Source of the DNA: Leucothrix mucor DSM 2157
GTDB taxonomy: Bacteria > Pseudomonadota > Gammaproteobacteria > Thiotrichales > Thiotrichaceae
Reading direction: 5' to 3'
Length of the DNA: 64,000 nucleotides
Assembly: GCF_000419525.1 (NCBI RefSeq)
Contig: NZ_ATTE01000001.1
Location: forward strand, 310,001-374,000
Of this stretch, positions 47,867 through 57,350 are shown piece after piece. The notes beneath the pieces are model-generated. The model saw nothing but the letters and a program-made list of their open reading frames with translations. It ran no database searches and was not told the origin of the DNA. The first letter of the stretch is position 1, and every line of letters starts with the position of its first letter. The translations under genes and the position numbers were made by a program.

Positions 47867-47883
47867 TGCACTGATTTGGTGCA
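47867..47883 (-). promoter_or_regulatory. NtrC-type enhancer site upstream of glnN
   Basis: TGCACTGATTTGGTGCA fits the NtrC consensus TGCACY-N5-GGTGCA with no mismatch. It lies about 110 bases upstream of the -24 element, a typical enhancer distance, between glnN and the MOSC gene stop. Confidence 0.85.
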
Positions 47884-47892
47884 TGATGTTTT

Positions 47893-48696
47893 TTAGAGCA
47901 ATTCAATAACGTCACCGACCGCAATTCGGCTCTCTGATGGTGCAGAGCTAAGGCGAGCGTTCATTCCCATCAGTGGTTGTGAGGCGGCGCTGGCATGTTT
48001 TTCCATGAGAACAGCCATTGGTTGTTTATCGGGATGCGCTTCGCCGGTATCCGGGTCACGCGTGGTTAAAATACAGCGCTCGCAAGGGTCGAGTATTTCA
48101 AAGGTGCTCTCACCAATTCGAACCTGCTTCCAGTGATCTTCAGCAAACGCCTCAACACCACTTACAATGATATTCGGGCGGAAGCGGCGCGCATCGTAGG
48201 GAATCCCAGCCCAGTCACAGCCTTGGCGCATACTGGCTTCGCTGGCAATTAAGATGGGCGAGGCATCGGCAAAGCTGGTTTCGAAGTTATACTTGGCAGA
48301 GTGGCGAGCGTTTGGTTTCCAGATCGCGATGCGAGCGTCTAAGCTGAGGATCTCGCTAAGCCACACGGCCGCAGCATCGCCAGCATCCAATGCCTGAATT
48401 TTGTCGCGCCAGACTTGGCCGTTGAGTGAGGTGGGCTTGGACATGCTGTTGTGGTTTGGTATTGGGCAGGCTAAAGCTTGATTAGGGTGAGATAGAGTCC
48501 AACCATCAGGATTCATTTCGCAGCGCAGTTGTAGTAATTCTGGGTTACTACGGGAGGTGATGAAAATACCCTTGTCATCTATGGCCATCAGTCGGCGGTC
48601 ATTGAGCATGCCTTCGGCATCGAAGCCTGTATCAGGAATGGCAATGCCTTGGGCGGATTTAAAAGGATAGATAGTGAGTTGGGAAACGGTAATCAT
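47893..48696 (-). CDS. MOSC-domain protein (YcbX-like)
   Basis: The 267-residue product has a MOSC N-terminal beta-barrel (VSQLTIYPFKSAQGI and LNDRRLMAIDDKGIFITSR in the first 50 residues) and a C-terminal MOSC domain with the conserved Cys in CERCILTTRDPDTGE near residue 210. MOSC proteins use a molybdenum cofactor; E. coli YcbX reduces N-hydroxylated compounds. YcbX itself is longer because of a fused ferredoxin domain, absent here, so an electron donor would be separate. It lies divergent from the FAD oxidoreductase gene and upstream of glnN. Confidence 0.88.
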   Translation of the reverse strand: MITVSQLTIYPFKSAQGIAIPDTGFDAEGMLNDRRLMAIDDKGIFITSRSNPELLQLRCEMNPDGWTLSHPNQALACPIPNHNSMSKPTSLNGQVWRDKIQALDAGDAAAVWLSEILSLDARIAIWKPNARHSAKYNFETSFADASPILIASEASMRQGCDWAGIPYDARRFRPNIIVSGVEAFAEDHWKQVRIGESTFEILDPCERCILTTRDPDTGEAHPDKQPMAVLMEKHASAASQPLMGMNARLSSAPSESRIAVGDVIELL

Positions 48697-48875
48697 AAGG
48701 TATCCTACTGCGTAAATATGAGTGATGAGGGCTGTGAGTGTTTACTTATCGGCCGTTTAATCGTTGCTTGCTTATGATAGTGGCAGCTAGCAGGGCATGA
48801 GGCAATTTTAGTGATTGCTGCGTGAGCATTACATGTAATTATTAGCAGTATAAATAGAGGCGTTGGAAACGAAAC

Positions 48876-50003
48876 ATGGAAGTCATGCAAATTCAAACGG
48901 TAGTCGTTGGAGCGGGTGTTGTTGGTTTAGCTTGTGCAGCGGCACTTGCACAAAGCGGACGTGAAGTTATTTTACTAGAGCAGGCTTCAGCTTTTGGTCA
49001 TGGCGTGAGCTCGCGTAACTCCGAAGTGATTCACGCCGGAATCTACTACCCACCGGGTTCTTTAAAAGCAGAGCTTTGTGTCGCAGGGCGCGATGCTTTG
49101 TATGAGTATTGTGAGCGCAAGCAGGTAAAGCACCAACGTATTGGTAAGCTGATTGTGGCGACTCAGCCAGAAGATATGAACACGCTAGAGCAACTATTTC
49201 AGCGTGGCACGGCTAATGGTGTGAATGATTTGCATTGGCTGAGCGCCGAAGAAGCACAAGCACAGCAGCCAGGATTACAATGTTTAGGCGCTCTGGCATC
49301 CCCATCGACCGGCATTATTGACAGCCATGGTTTAATGCTGAGTTTGCTAGGTGATCTGGAAGATGCCGGTGGCATGTTGGCTTTAGGCGCGCCACTGCTA
49401 TCAGTTGTCGCAAATGATGCAGGTTTTGAGCTGGAAGTCGGCGGCGAGGAGTCAATGCGTCTGCAATCACAAGAGTTTATCAATTGCGCCGGACTTTATT
49501 CCGTTGATGTAGCGCAATCCATTCAAGGTTTGGCCACAGCGCATATCCCCGAAACAGTATTAGCCAAAGGCAGCTATTTTCGATTACAGGGCAAAGCGCC
49601 ATTCACTCAGCTTATTTATCCCGCACCCGTCACGGGCGGTTTAGGGGTACACTTAACCATCGACTTAGGTCGCCAAGTGCGCTTTGGGCCGGATGTTGAA
49701 TTTCTGGATTCTAATCTGCCTGCGGAGATTGATTACACGGTGAGCCCTGAGCGGGCTGAGTCATTTTATGCCGAGGTGCGACGTTATTGGCCGGAGCTGC
49801 CAGATAACAGTTTGCTGCCGGATTATTCCGGCGTACGCCCGAAAGTGGCTTACAACGGGACGATCAATAGCGATTTTGAGATCAGCACTGCGCAGCAACA
49901 TGGCATTACAGGATTAGTGAATTTGTTTGGCATTGAGTCGCCGGGCTTAACTGCCTCGCTGGCGTTGGCTGAGCGGGTTACCCAGCTGTTAGATCGTGCT
50001 TAG
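48876..50003 (+). CDS. FAD-dependent oxidoreductase, L-2-hydroxyglutarate oxidase-like
   Basis: This is a DAO-family flavoprotein of 375 residues. The N-terminal dinucleotide-binding motif VVGAGVVGLACAAALAQSG lies near residues 9-27 and is followed by VILLEQ and GVSSRNSEVIHAGIYYPPGSLKA, the pattern of L-2-hydroxyglutarate dehydrogenase (LhgO/L2HGDH). The C-terminal FGIESPGLTASLALAE is the usual FAD-closing helix. An alternative start at 48885 exists; GGAAAC before 48876 favours the first. LhgO is usually about 400-420 residues, so this is slightly short and the substrate may differ. The next gene begins 38 bases after its stop. Confidence 0.85.
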   Translation: MEVMQIQTVVVGAGVVGLACAAALAQSGREVILLEQASAFGHGVSSRNSEVIHAGIYYPPGSLKAELCVAGRDALYEYCERKQVKHQRIGKLIVATQPEDMNTLEQLFQRGTANGVNDLHWLSAEEAQAQQPGLQCLGALASPSTGIIDSHGLMLSLLGDLEDAGGMLALGAPLLSVVANDAGFELEVGGEESMRLQSQEFINCAGLYSVDVAQSIQGLATAHIPETVLAKGSYFRLQGKAPFTQLIYPAPVTGGLGVHLTIDLGRQVRFGPDVEFLDSNLPAEIDYTVSPERAESFYAEVRRYWPELPDNSLLPDYSGVRPKVAYNGTINSDFEISTAQQHGITGLVNLFGIESPGLTASLALAERVTQLLDRA

Positions 50004-50041
50004 CATTGGACCAACACCATAACCGAATCAGGGAGAAAGGC

Positions 50042-51559
50042 ATGGGGCATCATCACGCGCCGTTGACAAATGAAGCGATGAATACGCATACGCAATATCA
50101 TCACCATGTTCGGGCGCTACAGTTGGCTCGTGAGGCGATGACGCAAACGGATAAATACCTCAAGCCCGATAGCCCGCATTATTTGCCTGATTACATTGCT
50201 AAATTGGAGTCGATGCAGCATCAAGCTCAAAGCTCTGGTGAAGATTTAAGTGCCAAAATTCAGGCTATGAAGAACAATTTAGTGGCGTATCAAAAGCGTG
50301 CTGCTGAGGCGCAGCTAGTGCTTGATTCCTTACCCGCTAAGTTAGATGCCCTATCTCAGGCGAATGAGGTGTTTTTAGCGCCATCCGAGCGCCAGCAAGA
50401 GTGTTTGTATGTGTTGGATGCTGAAACCTGCCAAGCCAGTTGCATGGGCTGGGAAAGTGACGAGGCGATAGGCGCAACCACCGTATTATTCACCGGCAAG
50501 CCGGATATTGAACTCACCCACGAGCATCAAACCGATGCGGTTCGGGTCTGGCATCATCATGTGATGGTCAGTAATTTATGTATTAGCGATCAGCGTTGTT
50601 ATGGCGATGCACACCGCGATGCCATTCAGCTAATTCCACCGGCGCAATACCGCGAGGTGGATGGCATAGCGCGGCGCGTTGGTGATCAGCTAGCAGGCAC
50701 CATTATGACTGACGTGTGCATTCGCTCCTGCAAAATTGTTGCGCCCAATGGGCCACTACAAGGCATCTTTGCCAGCGATGGCATGCAACGTAATCTACGC
50801 ATTATTGATAACGATATAACAACCATGGGCTCGCATACGATTTCAATTGCGGGTTTGCTAACTGGCGGAGTAATTTCCGGTAATGTGCTGAGGCAAGTAC
50901 CGGGTGGTGACATCCCGAAAATCAGGCTGTATCCGGCACGTATCGGTGGCAATATGGCGGACGATGGCGTGGTGACGGTGCTGTCATTTGCCTATGAGCC
51001 AGGCGAGGTGCTTATGCAATATGGCGCTCTCGAAACCGGTCAGGCAGGCAATCGTCTAGTGATGGAAGATGGGACTGAAGCCGAGTTAGCGATTGATGAT
51101 TTACGCGGTGAGATTCCAGCGGAAATTGCTCATATGGCTTTAGGAGTGCATGACTTTAATTATCACGCTTATCTGAAAGACTTCAGTACACTGACTTATG
51201 CGCAGTATTGCGAAAAAGATGCTTATGGCTGGTTGCAGTTGCAGGCTTGGCTACGGTTACGCCATAAAGAATTTAGTGAAGGGCGCAGACAAGGTCATGT
51301 ATTAGGTCAGCCTAGTGCTGAGCAGCGTCATATTGCCGAGAATAATTTAGGCCCTGCACTGGACGTGTTACGACAGGGCAGTTTGCAGGATGTGGTGTTG
51401 AGCGAAATTGAGCAAACCGCTATTCGTAGTTTTATTATGAAGCGACTGGCGATACTGCATAGTCGGGTCGAGCCACTTCAGGACTTGGGTGCGAAAAATG
51501 AAAAGCGCGATGCAATTTTGCGGTTTTTATTGCCAGCGGAGTTGAGGGTAATTGCCTGA
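50042..51559 (+). CDS. Unrecognised protein with beta-helix-like region
   Basis: The frame opens at TTG 50006, but ATG 50042 has AGGGAGAAAGG directly upstream and is preferred (505 residues). The N-terminus is His-rich (MGHHHAPLTNEAM, HHHV) and then helical, with coiled-coil-like heptads to about residue 100. Residues about 115-310 contain spaced short strands (AVRVWHHHVMVSNLCISD, NLRIIDNDITTMGSHTISIAG, GGVISGNVLRQ) resembling a right-handed parallel beta-helix. The remainder is helical, with DAYGWLQLQAWLRLRHKEFSEG near 400. No signal peptide is present. I know no family for the whole protein. It follows the FAD oxidoreductase and is probably co-transcribed with it. Confidence 0.75.
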   Translation: MGHHHAPLTNEAMNTHTQYHHHVRALQLAREAMTQTDKYLKPDSPHYLPDYIAKLESMQHQAQSSGEDLSAKIQAMKNNLVAYQKRAAEAQLVLDSLPAKLDALSQANEVFLAPSERQQECLYVLDAETCQASCMGWESDEAIGATTVLFTGKPDIELTHEHQTDAVRVWHHHVMVSNLCISDQRCYGDAHRDAIQLIPPAQYREVDGIARRVGDQLAGTIMTDVCIRSCKIVAPNGPLQGIFASDGMQRNLRIIDNDITTMGSHTISIAGLLTGGVISGNVLRQVPGGDIPKIRLYPARIGGNMADDGVVTVLSFAYEPGEVLMQYGALETGQAGNRLVMEDGTEAELAIDDLRGEIPAEIAHMALGVHDFNYHAYLKDFSTLTYAQYCEKDAYGWLQLQAWLRLRHKEFSEGRRQGHVLGQPSAEQRHIAENNLGPALDVLRQGSLQDVVLSEIEQTAIRSFIMKRLAILHSRVEPLQDLGAKNEKRDAILRFLLPAELRVIA

Positions 51560-51700
51560 GTTGTCTTCCTCAGGTTTGAGTTAGATCTTTAGCTACTGTC
51601 TCATTGATATGGCACCGAAATATTGGTGCAACCCTTGGAATCGCCTCAGCAGCTACAGATAGTGTAGTTCTGTGTTTCAGCTCGCAGATAACGGAAGGCC

Positions 51701-52531
51701 CTACAGCGTAAATGCAATCACACTCAATATTGGCCATGCACACAAGTGAAAAATCATCGCCCGTGAATAGCGCTGCAATAATTTCTCCAGCGGAATACTG
51801 GATAAAATAAAGGGTCGGCCATCACGTGGCTTTTCAATCAGGTGAGTAGAGGTTTGGCGATAGTGATAATCTAGCTCGTCATCGACTATTGCTTCGGCGG
51901 CTTGTTTGGCTAGCTTCAATTCATGTTGGTCAATTTTGCCGTCGCCATTTTTATCAAAGCGGCGAAGCATTTCATAATGATCTTTTTTCCAACTGGCCAG
52001 CGTACCTAAAATCACCTGATGGCGTTGTTGGTCGGTTTGATGCCCATTCACAGTGGTTAGCTGTCCCAGCACATACACTTTCTGACCGGGGAAGATTGCG
52101 CGATACCAATACTGCTGGCGGAAATACAGTTCGGTAATAATCTCGGCTTTACGCGGATCAATCGTGCAACTACCAAATTCATCTTCCACTAAAAACTGAT
52201 CACTACTTTTTTGGTAAGGGCGGCTAAACCAAACTACCGGTGGCAGGTAATACGGTCCTGGGCCAACTTCATTGGGCATGGTCATCGCCGTGCCGATAAC
52301 CTCAGCATAGCCTTGAGCGACATTACGTAGCGAAGTGGTTGGCGTGTCATGCAACGTACGCCAGCGGATAAAGATCAGGATAGATGCGATCAGGCTAAAT
52401 GCGCCTGCCATGGCCAGCAGGGTGGGGAGGTTACGCTCGCTAGTTTGCCAAATGACCAATAGCAATCCCGGTATATACAGCCAACTGCTGATAGATGAAA
52501 TCAGCAGTCCTCGCAACATAATCAATCCCAT
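51701..52531 (-). CDS. GIDE-domain-like membrane protein with EF-hand
   Basis: The 276-residue product has two N-terminal membrane helices (about 6-28 and 35-55), a beta-rich segment NVAQGYAEVIGTAMTM...YYLPPVVWFSRPYQK (about 70-110) like the GIDE/MUL1-type domain often encoded beside lemA, a classical EF-hand loop DKNGDGKIDQHE near residues 192-203, and a C-terminal membrane helix (about 255-275). The EF-hand has the full set of calcium ligands (Asp, Asn, Asp, Lys-backbone, Asp, Glu). It is read 17 bases after lemA in the same direction, so the two form an operon. Bacterial GIDE-like proteins have no established ligase activity. Confidence 0.8.
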   Translation of the reverse strand: MGLIMLRGLLISSISSWLYIPGLLLVIWQTSERNLPTLLAMAGAFSLIASILIFIRWRTLHDTPTTSLRNVAQGYAEVIGTAMTMPNEVGPGPYYLPPVVWFSRPYQKSSDQFLVEDEFGSCTIDPRKAEIITELYFRQQYWYRAIFPGQKVYVLGQLTTVNGHQTDQQRHQVILGTLASWKKDHYEMLRRFDKNGDGKIDQHELKLAKQAAEAIVDDELDYHYRQTSTHLIEKPRDGRPFILSSIPLEKLLQRYSRAMIFHLCAWPILSVIAFTL

Positions 52532-52548
52532 AACCGCAATCCGCCTGC

Positions 52549-53142
52549 TTAGGTCGCTTTGCCAGCGAACTGATCGGCGACGGAGATATCTTCCATCTCT
52601 TCCAGTCGAAATTCCATCAATTGGAAGCCGTCAAAGTTAAAGACATTAGCGATAATATTGTCTGGGAATTGCTCGCGGCGCGTATTCATCACCGCAGCGG
52701 ATTCGTTATAGAACTCGCGGCGATCTGAGATGCTATCTTCCAAGGACGTGATGCGCGTTTGCAGTCTTAAAAATGCATCGCTGGCTTTTAGCTCAGGGTA
52801 GTCTTCGGCGACTGAAAATAGATTGATCAGGCTGCCTTCCAGTTGGTGCTCGGCTTTACCAATGGTTTGGATATCACCACTTTGCAAAGCAGCTTCAGCA
52901 TTACGACGTGCGGCAATCACACGCACTAAAGTTTCACCTTCATAAGCCATGTGCTGCTTACAGGTGTCGATTAGCTTGGGCAGTTCGCTATTACGCTGCT
53001 TTAGCAATACATCGATATTGCTCCAGGATTTTTTGGCATTGTTTTTCAGCGTGACCAGCTGATTATAGATAGCGATGGCCCAGGCAAATGGTGCGATCAC
53101 CAAGGTCGTGAAGATAATGAGTCCAATATTCATGACAGGCAC
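52549..53142 (-). CDS. lemA: LemA family protein
   Basis: The 197-residue product has one N-terminal membrane helix (about 5-25), then a helical bundle with the LemA signatures YNQLVTLKNNAKKSWSNIDVLLKQR near residues 26-50, the segment near 51-70 with LIDTCKQHMAYE, and SVAEDYPELKASDAFLRLQ near 112-130. LemA proteins are widespread; their function is unclear but some are linked to membrane or stress processes. It precedes the GIDE-like gene, as in many genomes. Confidence 0.92.
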   Translation of the reverse strand: MPVMNIGLIIFTTLVIAPFAWAIAIYNQLVTLKNNAKKSWSNIDVLLKQRNSELPKLIDTCKQHMAYEGETLVRVIAARRNAEAALQSGDIQTIGKAEHQLEGSLINLFSVAEDYPELKASDAFLRLQTRITSLEDSISDRREFYNESAAVMNTRREQFPDNIIANVFNFDGFQLMEFRLEEMEDISVADQFAGKAT

Positions 53143-53257
53143 TTATTTTTATTAAAGGTGCCTTAAAGTCTATCAGCTTGTGGGGGAGGTGGGAGGAGTT
53201 CCCGATAACAGGAGTGGTGCCCGACGATTCAGGCACCACACTGCATTATGGCTTAGC

Positions 53258-56245
53258 TCAGCTTTGCGAGATTCTCCGCAGCTGGGCGTCGATCAGGTCT
53301 TCATACAAGCTGTCGTTATTGCCGGCATACACCATGGCAGACGCCAGTTTGCTGGCCAGAATCGCGTACTTCACTTTCTCTGGTAAGCGATTAATCCGCG
53401 CATGTAAGCTTGGATTGTTCTGAATCATCGCAGGCATATGCATTCTTAATGCTGCCAAATGATCAGCACGACCAGCACGCTCAGGATTAGACTGGAAGAA
53501 CTCAAACATCCGAGCATAGTGCTGGTTGATCTCGCGGCTGATCTGGTTAGATAACTCAGTGTACGTAATGCTACCTTTCAACTCACGATAGCGCTTCAGA
53601 ATCGCACGGGCTTCCTGCTCCGCCATGTGATTCAGAATATCAATGACATCAGCCACGTACTCTTCTTTACAGGCTAAGAACTCCTCATCACTAAACATCA
53701 GGTTGGCGATGATCTCGTAAGAGGATGAAATAACACCACACTTATTCGCCGAAGCATCCCGCATAATCACGACGCCGCGTTGCTGCAACACAGTACGAGC
53801 CGGTGGCGTAATGAAGGAGTTCGCCCCTTCAATAATCACTGGCGCACTTGGCGTGCCGTCATCTTTGAAGAAACGCTCCACATTGCTGCTATCGATGGTT
53901 TCAGGACGTCCGCCAGCTGGAATGAACAAGTCAGCTTCTACCGTGAACACCAGACTATTAAAGCTCTGGTAGAACGCATCTGTAGATACCCATTCTTCAC
54001 TTAAGCCGCTATCCGTCATGGTGAGCTTGCGATACAGCACACTCATGCCTTCTTTGCGGGTTTGCTGGCGATACAGCAGGAAGCCGCCAACGTGCAATGC
54101 TTCAGGATCAAAGCCATCCAAATCAGATTGCAGCACCACAGTGCTCATGGCTGTTTTATCCAAACCTTCCGGATCGTACAGCGCACCACTGCCATCAATG
54201 ATTAGCTTGATTTGCACGTATGGGCAACGCTCGTATAACAAGCGCATGGCATTACCGGCCACGTCACCATTTGGACCACCAGTGAATTTCACACTGAACG
54301 GCGCATTGTGCATATCAATGCCGCATTCCATCATGGTGACTTCCGCAAAGCGAATCACACCAATCGAAGTCACACCGTAGTCTTTATGGTTAATCCCCAC
54401 GCGTTTACTGGACATAATACCGGAGCCCAACACATAGCCACGCGCCGCTGCTGTTTTAGCAATCAGCTCGATCATGACATTGTGCATGTTCTCATCAGGG
54501 CCTAATTCGATCGGCTCATCCTGACGGTAGTAATCCAGTACGCGGCTGTCCTTCGCGATGCCATTTTCAGTGATGTATAAATCGAGGAAGGCATTGATAA
54601 AGCCAAACTGCAATTTGTACAAATACTGCTGACGTTGCTCAGGTGTGGAGCGTGGGTCGATATTTAAAATCGCCACCAGCTTCGAGCCACCCTCGTAGAT
54701 GTCCTTGTTCTTCAGATGCTGCGTGTGGGCCAATACGTAGTTCTCTTTGAACATGGTGCTGGCGCTTGTAATATAGTCATCACGGCTCTGGGTGATCAAC
54801 GTTCTCCAACCACCGCGGGCGATGTCTGAGAATCCGATGTGGTAACCCGCTCCGCGACGCCCTGAGAAGTAGGTAATCCGGAAGGGGCGATCGGTCGGCA
54901 AATCAGCAATGAAATGCGGCTCCAGCTCTTCCAAATACAAGGGGTCAAGGCGGAAAGCCAAGGCATGCTTTTCAGATACGAAGAAGTTGGTCTTTAAGCA
55001 ATGACGGATAAAGGAAATCGCGCAGCGGAAAATCACGCGGCGGAACGTATCCAGTACCTTACGGCCTGAGTTAAAGCCATCCACTAAGTGAACGGTTTTT
55101 TCCAGCTCGGCCTGATACTCGCCTTCGCGATCATCGGTATCCAGCTCTGGATCAAAGCGCGTGTAGAACAGCTTCAGCAGTTGCGAGCTAACATCCAGAT
55201 TATTGTGGAATGCTGCCATAATGCTTTCTTGGTCATACATATCTGGAGCGCTATGGGCCAAATTGGTATGACAGAAGCTAATCAAAGAGCTGATCAGAGT
55301 GGCATCATTTCCGGTCATTGCACCGGTTTCTACCAAGGCACGATAGCTGGTCGATCCGGTAGACAGGATTTGCGTGTTATACAATTCGCGACGCAGTGAC
55401 GCATACAGTGGGCTGCCGGCATTTAACGACTTTTGCTCACGTGGTTTCACGTAAAACGTCGATAAGAAGCAAGGGGACAGTTCACTGGATAATGTCAGTG
55501 CGTAAGAGCGCTTAACGCTAATACCCAAACGCTGGAACACTTCTAATAGCTGTGCTAAGAAGCCAGAATGTGGTGGGTTGGTTACACCAAATGAAATCCG
55601 GTACTCACCATGCGTAGTGGTTTCGCGGCGTAAGAAAATACCGCCATTGGATTCTGTATTATGGAACAGGTGCAACAAACGCGCCACACGATCTGGTGGT
55701 GAAATCTTGACGTATTCTTCGTCATTTCGCCACAGGGTATCTAACAAAGCAGGTACCAGTGTCGTGTCAAAGTCTGAGTCCAGTACGCTCATCGCTTCAG
55801 TGACCAGCTTGCTGGTTTCCTCAGGGATAACGGCAGAACCGGCAGGAGCCAGCGGCTCAGTCACCTCTGGACTAAACTCACAGCGCATGACTTCAAGGTT
55901 CTTATCACTGTTTGGCATCACGCCAAATGAAGTGGTAATTTCCAGGTAGTTAATATTGCGCTGAGGAATATCGTGCAATGTGTGATATAGCGATCCTTTC
56001 TCATCCACCTGCGCCAGCATCAATGTGTCAGCTCGGTCAACAAGGGTTAAGCGCTTGTAGTGTTCCATTTCATGCAGGCTGGACGCCAACAAAGCAAGGG
56101 CGCTCGACTCATCCTGGTTTAACACCAAGAAATAAGGACTCATTTGTTCTTTCAGCCACTTAAGATTGGACTGAAGTTGTTCGTGTGATTGGCTAACTTT
56201 TTGGCTTAAATCTTGAGCTATCTGATCTATATTGTTCAGACTCAT
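53258..56245 (-). CDS. NAD-dependent glutamate dehydrogenase, large (about 115 kDa) type
   Basis: This enzyme deaminates glutamate to 2-oxoglutarate and ammonia with NAD. At 995 residues it belongs to the 115-kDa GDH2 class, not the 1600-residue GDH-180 nor the 450-residue hexameric form. The C-terminal catalytic half carries the dehydrogenase motifs: FSGRRGAGYHIGFSDIARGGWR near residue 465, SGIMSSKRVGINHKDYGVTS near 610, VKFTGGPNGDVAGNAM near 655 (NAD site) and IEGANSFITPPAR near 810. The N-terminal half is a regulatory region. GAGGTGGAG lies just before the ATG. Together with glnN this suggests active glutamate cycling. A GTGGTGCC/GGCACCAC pair (53214-53239) follows the stop without a T tract. 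Confidence 0.9.
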   Translation of the reverse strand: MSLNNIDQIAQDLSQKVSQSHEQLQSNLKWLKEQMSPYFLVLNQDESSALALLASSLHEMEHYKRLTLVDRADTLMLAQVDEKGSLYHTLHDIPQRNINYLEITTSFGVMPNSDKNLEVMRCEFSPEVTEPLAPAGSAVIPEETSKLVTEAMSVLDSDFDTTLVPALLDTLWRNDEEYVKISPPDRVARLLHLFHNTESNGGIFLRRETTTHGEYRISFGVTNPPHSGFLAQLLEVFQRLGISVKRSYALTLSSELSPCFLSTFYVKPREQKSLNAGSPLYASLRRELYNTQILSTGSTSYRALVETGAMTGNDATLISSLISFCHTNLAHSAPDMYDQESIMAAFHNNLDVSSQLLKLFYTRFDPELDTDDREGEYQAELEKTVHLVDGFNSGRKVLDTFRRVIFRCAISFIRHCLKTNFFVSEKHALAFRLDPLYLEELEPHFIADLPTDRPFRITYFSGRRGAGYHIGFSDIARGGWRTLITQSRDDYITSASTMFKENYVLAHTQHLKNKDIYEGGSKLVAILNIDPRSTPEQRQQYLYKLQFGFINAFLDLYITENGIAKDSRVLDYYRQDEPIELGPDENMHNVMIELIAKTAAARGYVLGSGIMSSKRVGINHKDYGVTSIGVIRFAEVTMMECGIDMHNAPFSVKFTGGPNGDVAGNAMRLLYERCPYVQIKLIIDGSGALYDPEGLDKTAMSTVVLQSDLDGFDPEALHVGGFLLYRQQTRKEGMSVLYRKLTMTDSGLSEEWVSTDAFYQSFNSLVFTVEADLFIPAGGRPETIDSSNVERFFKDDGTPSAPVIIEGANSFITPPARTVLQQRGVVIMRDASANKCGVISSSYEIIANLMFSDEEFLACKEEYVADVIDILNHMAEQEARAILKRYRELKGSITYTELSNQISREINQHYARMFEFFQSNPERAGRADHLAALRMHMPAMIQNNPSLHARINRLPEKVKYAILASKLASAMVYAGNNDSLYEDLIDAQLRRISQS

Positions 56246-56448
56246 GACATCTCCACCTCAGGAATTAATTTGTACAGGATTTTTTGGTCATACTACTCCA
56301 ATAGGATTTTAGGTAAATAGTTTTTTCCGCATTTTTGCACCTTTTTAGTGCTTTTTTAGATTAATAAGCAGCAGATCAGCATAGGATGATTTATCTGCGG
56401 TTTTTGCTTACCATAGGCTTTTGATTCCTGCACATAAGGCACTTACCC

Positions 56449-57237
56449 ATGAAAAATGAAGCGGTTATAGAACATATTGTTAGCTGGATGAAGGCATATG
56501 TTGAACAGTCCCACACGAAAGGCTTTGTGGTGGGTGTTTCCGGCGGGATTGATTCGGCGCTAACCTCCACCTTGGCAGCTAAAACGGGCTTGCCAACGCT
56601 GTGTCTGGAAATGCCGATTCATCAAGCCAGTTCACAAGTGACCCGAGCTCGTGAACATATTGCTCAGTTAGAAGCTAAATACCCGAATGTGAGCTCCGTC
56701 GAGACCGATTTAACGCCGGTGTTTGATCAGTTTGTTGGTAGTTTGCCAGCGGTTGAAAGTGAGGATATGCGTTTCTTGTCGTTGGCTAATGCTCGCGCCC
56801 GTCTACGCATGACAACACTGTATTATTTTGCGGGCTTACATAACTACATCGTGGCTGGTACGGGTAATAAGGTAGAAGATTTTGGCGTTGGTTTTTACAC
56901 CAAATACGGGGATGGCGGAGTAGATATCAGCCCGATTGCCGATTTGATGAAAACAGAAGTATTTAGTCTGGCGAGTACTTTGGGCGTGATTGAAGCGATT
57001 CAGGTGGCAAAACCCACAGATGGATTGTGGGGAGATGACCGCTCTGATGAGGACCAAATTGGTGCAAGCTATCCAGAGCTTGAGTGGGCAATGCGCTATG
57101 ACCCAGCTGAAAAGCCAGAAAGTGAGTTGAGTGAGCGGGAGCGTGAAGTGTTGGCAATATATACTCGATTGAATCGAGCGAATCAGCACAAAATGAATCC
57201 GATTCCGGTTTGTGAGATTCCTGCTGAATTGATGTAA
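56449..57237 (+). CDS. nadE: NAD synthetase, ammonia-dependent
   Basis: It converts deamido-NAD to NAD with ATP and ammonia. The 262 residues match the short single-domain class lacking the glutaminase domain. The ATP-pyrophosphatase loop GVSGGIDSALTS is near residue 29, and VAGTGNKVEDFGVGFYTKYGDGGVDISPIADLMKTEV near 145-180 holds the substrate and metal contacts. It is divergent from the NAD-GDH gene across a 200-base intergenic region. Confidence 0.94.
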   Translation: MKNEAVIEHIVSWMKAYVEQSHTKGFVVGVSGGIDSALTSTLAAKTGLPTLCLEMPIHQASSQVTRAREHIAQLEAKYPNVSSVETDLTPVFDQFVGSLPAVESEDMRFLSLANARARLRMTTLYYFAGLHNYIVAGTGNKVEDFGVGFYTKYGDGGVDISPIADLMKTEVFSLASTLGVIEAIQVAKPTDGLWGDDRSDEDQIGASYPELEWAMRYDPAEKPESELSEREREVLAIYTRLNRANQHKMNPIPVCEIPAELM

Positions 57238-57242
57238 TTCTG

Positions 57243-57291
57243 GAAAAAAAGAGCCGGGGCCAAGTATTGTAGGGAGGGGATTGACCCCGGC
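57243..57291 (-). terminator. Minus-strand terminator without an assigned gene
   Basis: GCCGGGG (57253-57259) and CCCCGGC (57285-57291) form a stem that on the minus strand is followed by TCTTTTTTT. No minus-strand gene reads into it; on the plus strand it lies 16 bases after nadE without a T tract. Confidence 0.5.
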
Positions 57292-57350
57292 ATGTTTATA
57301 GATACGCAGCAGTTAGCAAACTGGATTCAAATTCTTTTAAATAATTATAA

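Noticed and set aside
53214-53239. Terminator after the NAD-GDH gene
   Set aside because: The 8-bp inverted repeat has a 10-base loop but no T tract on the minus strand.
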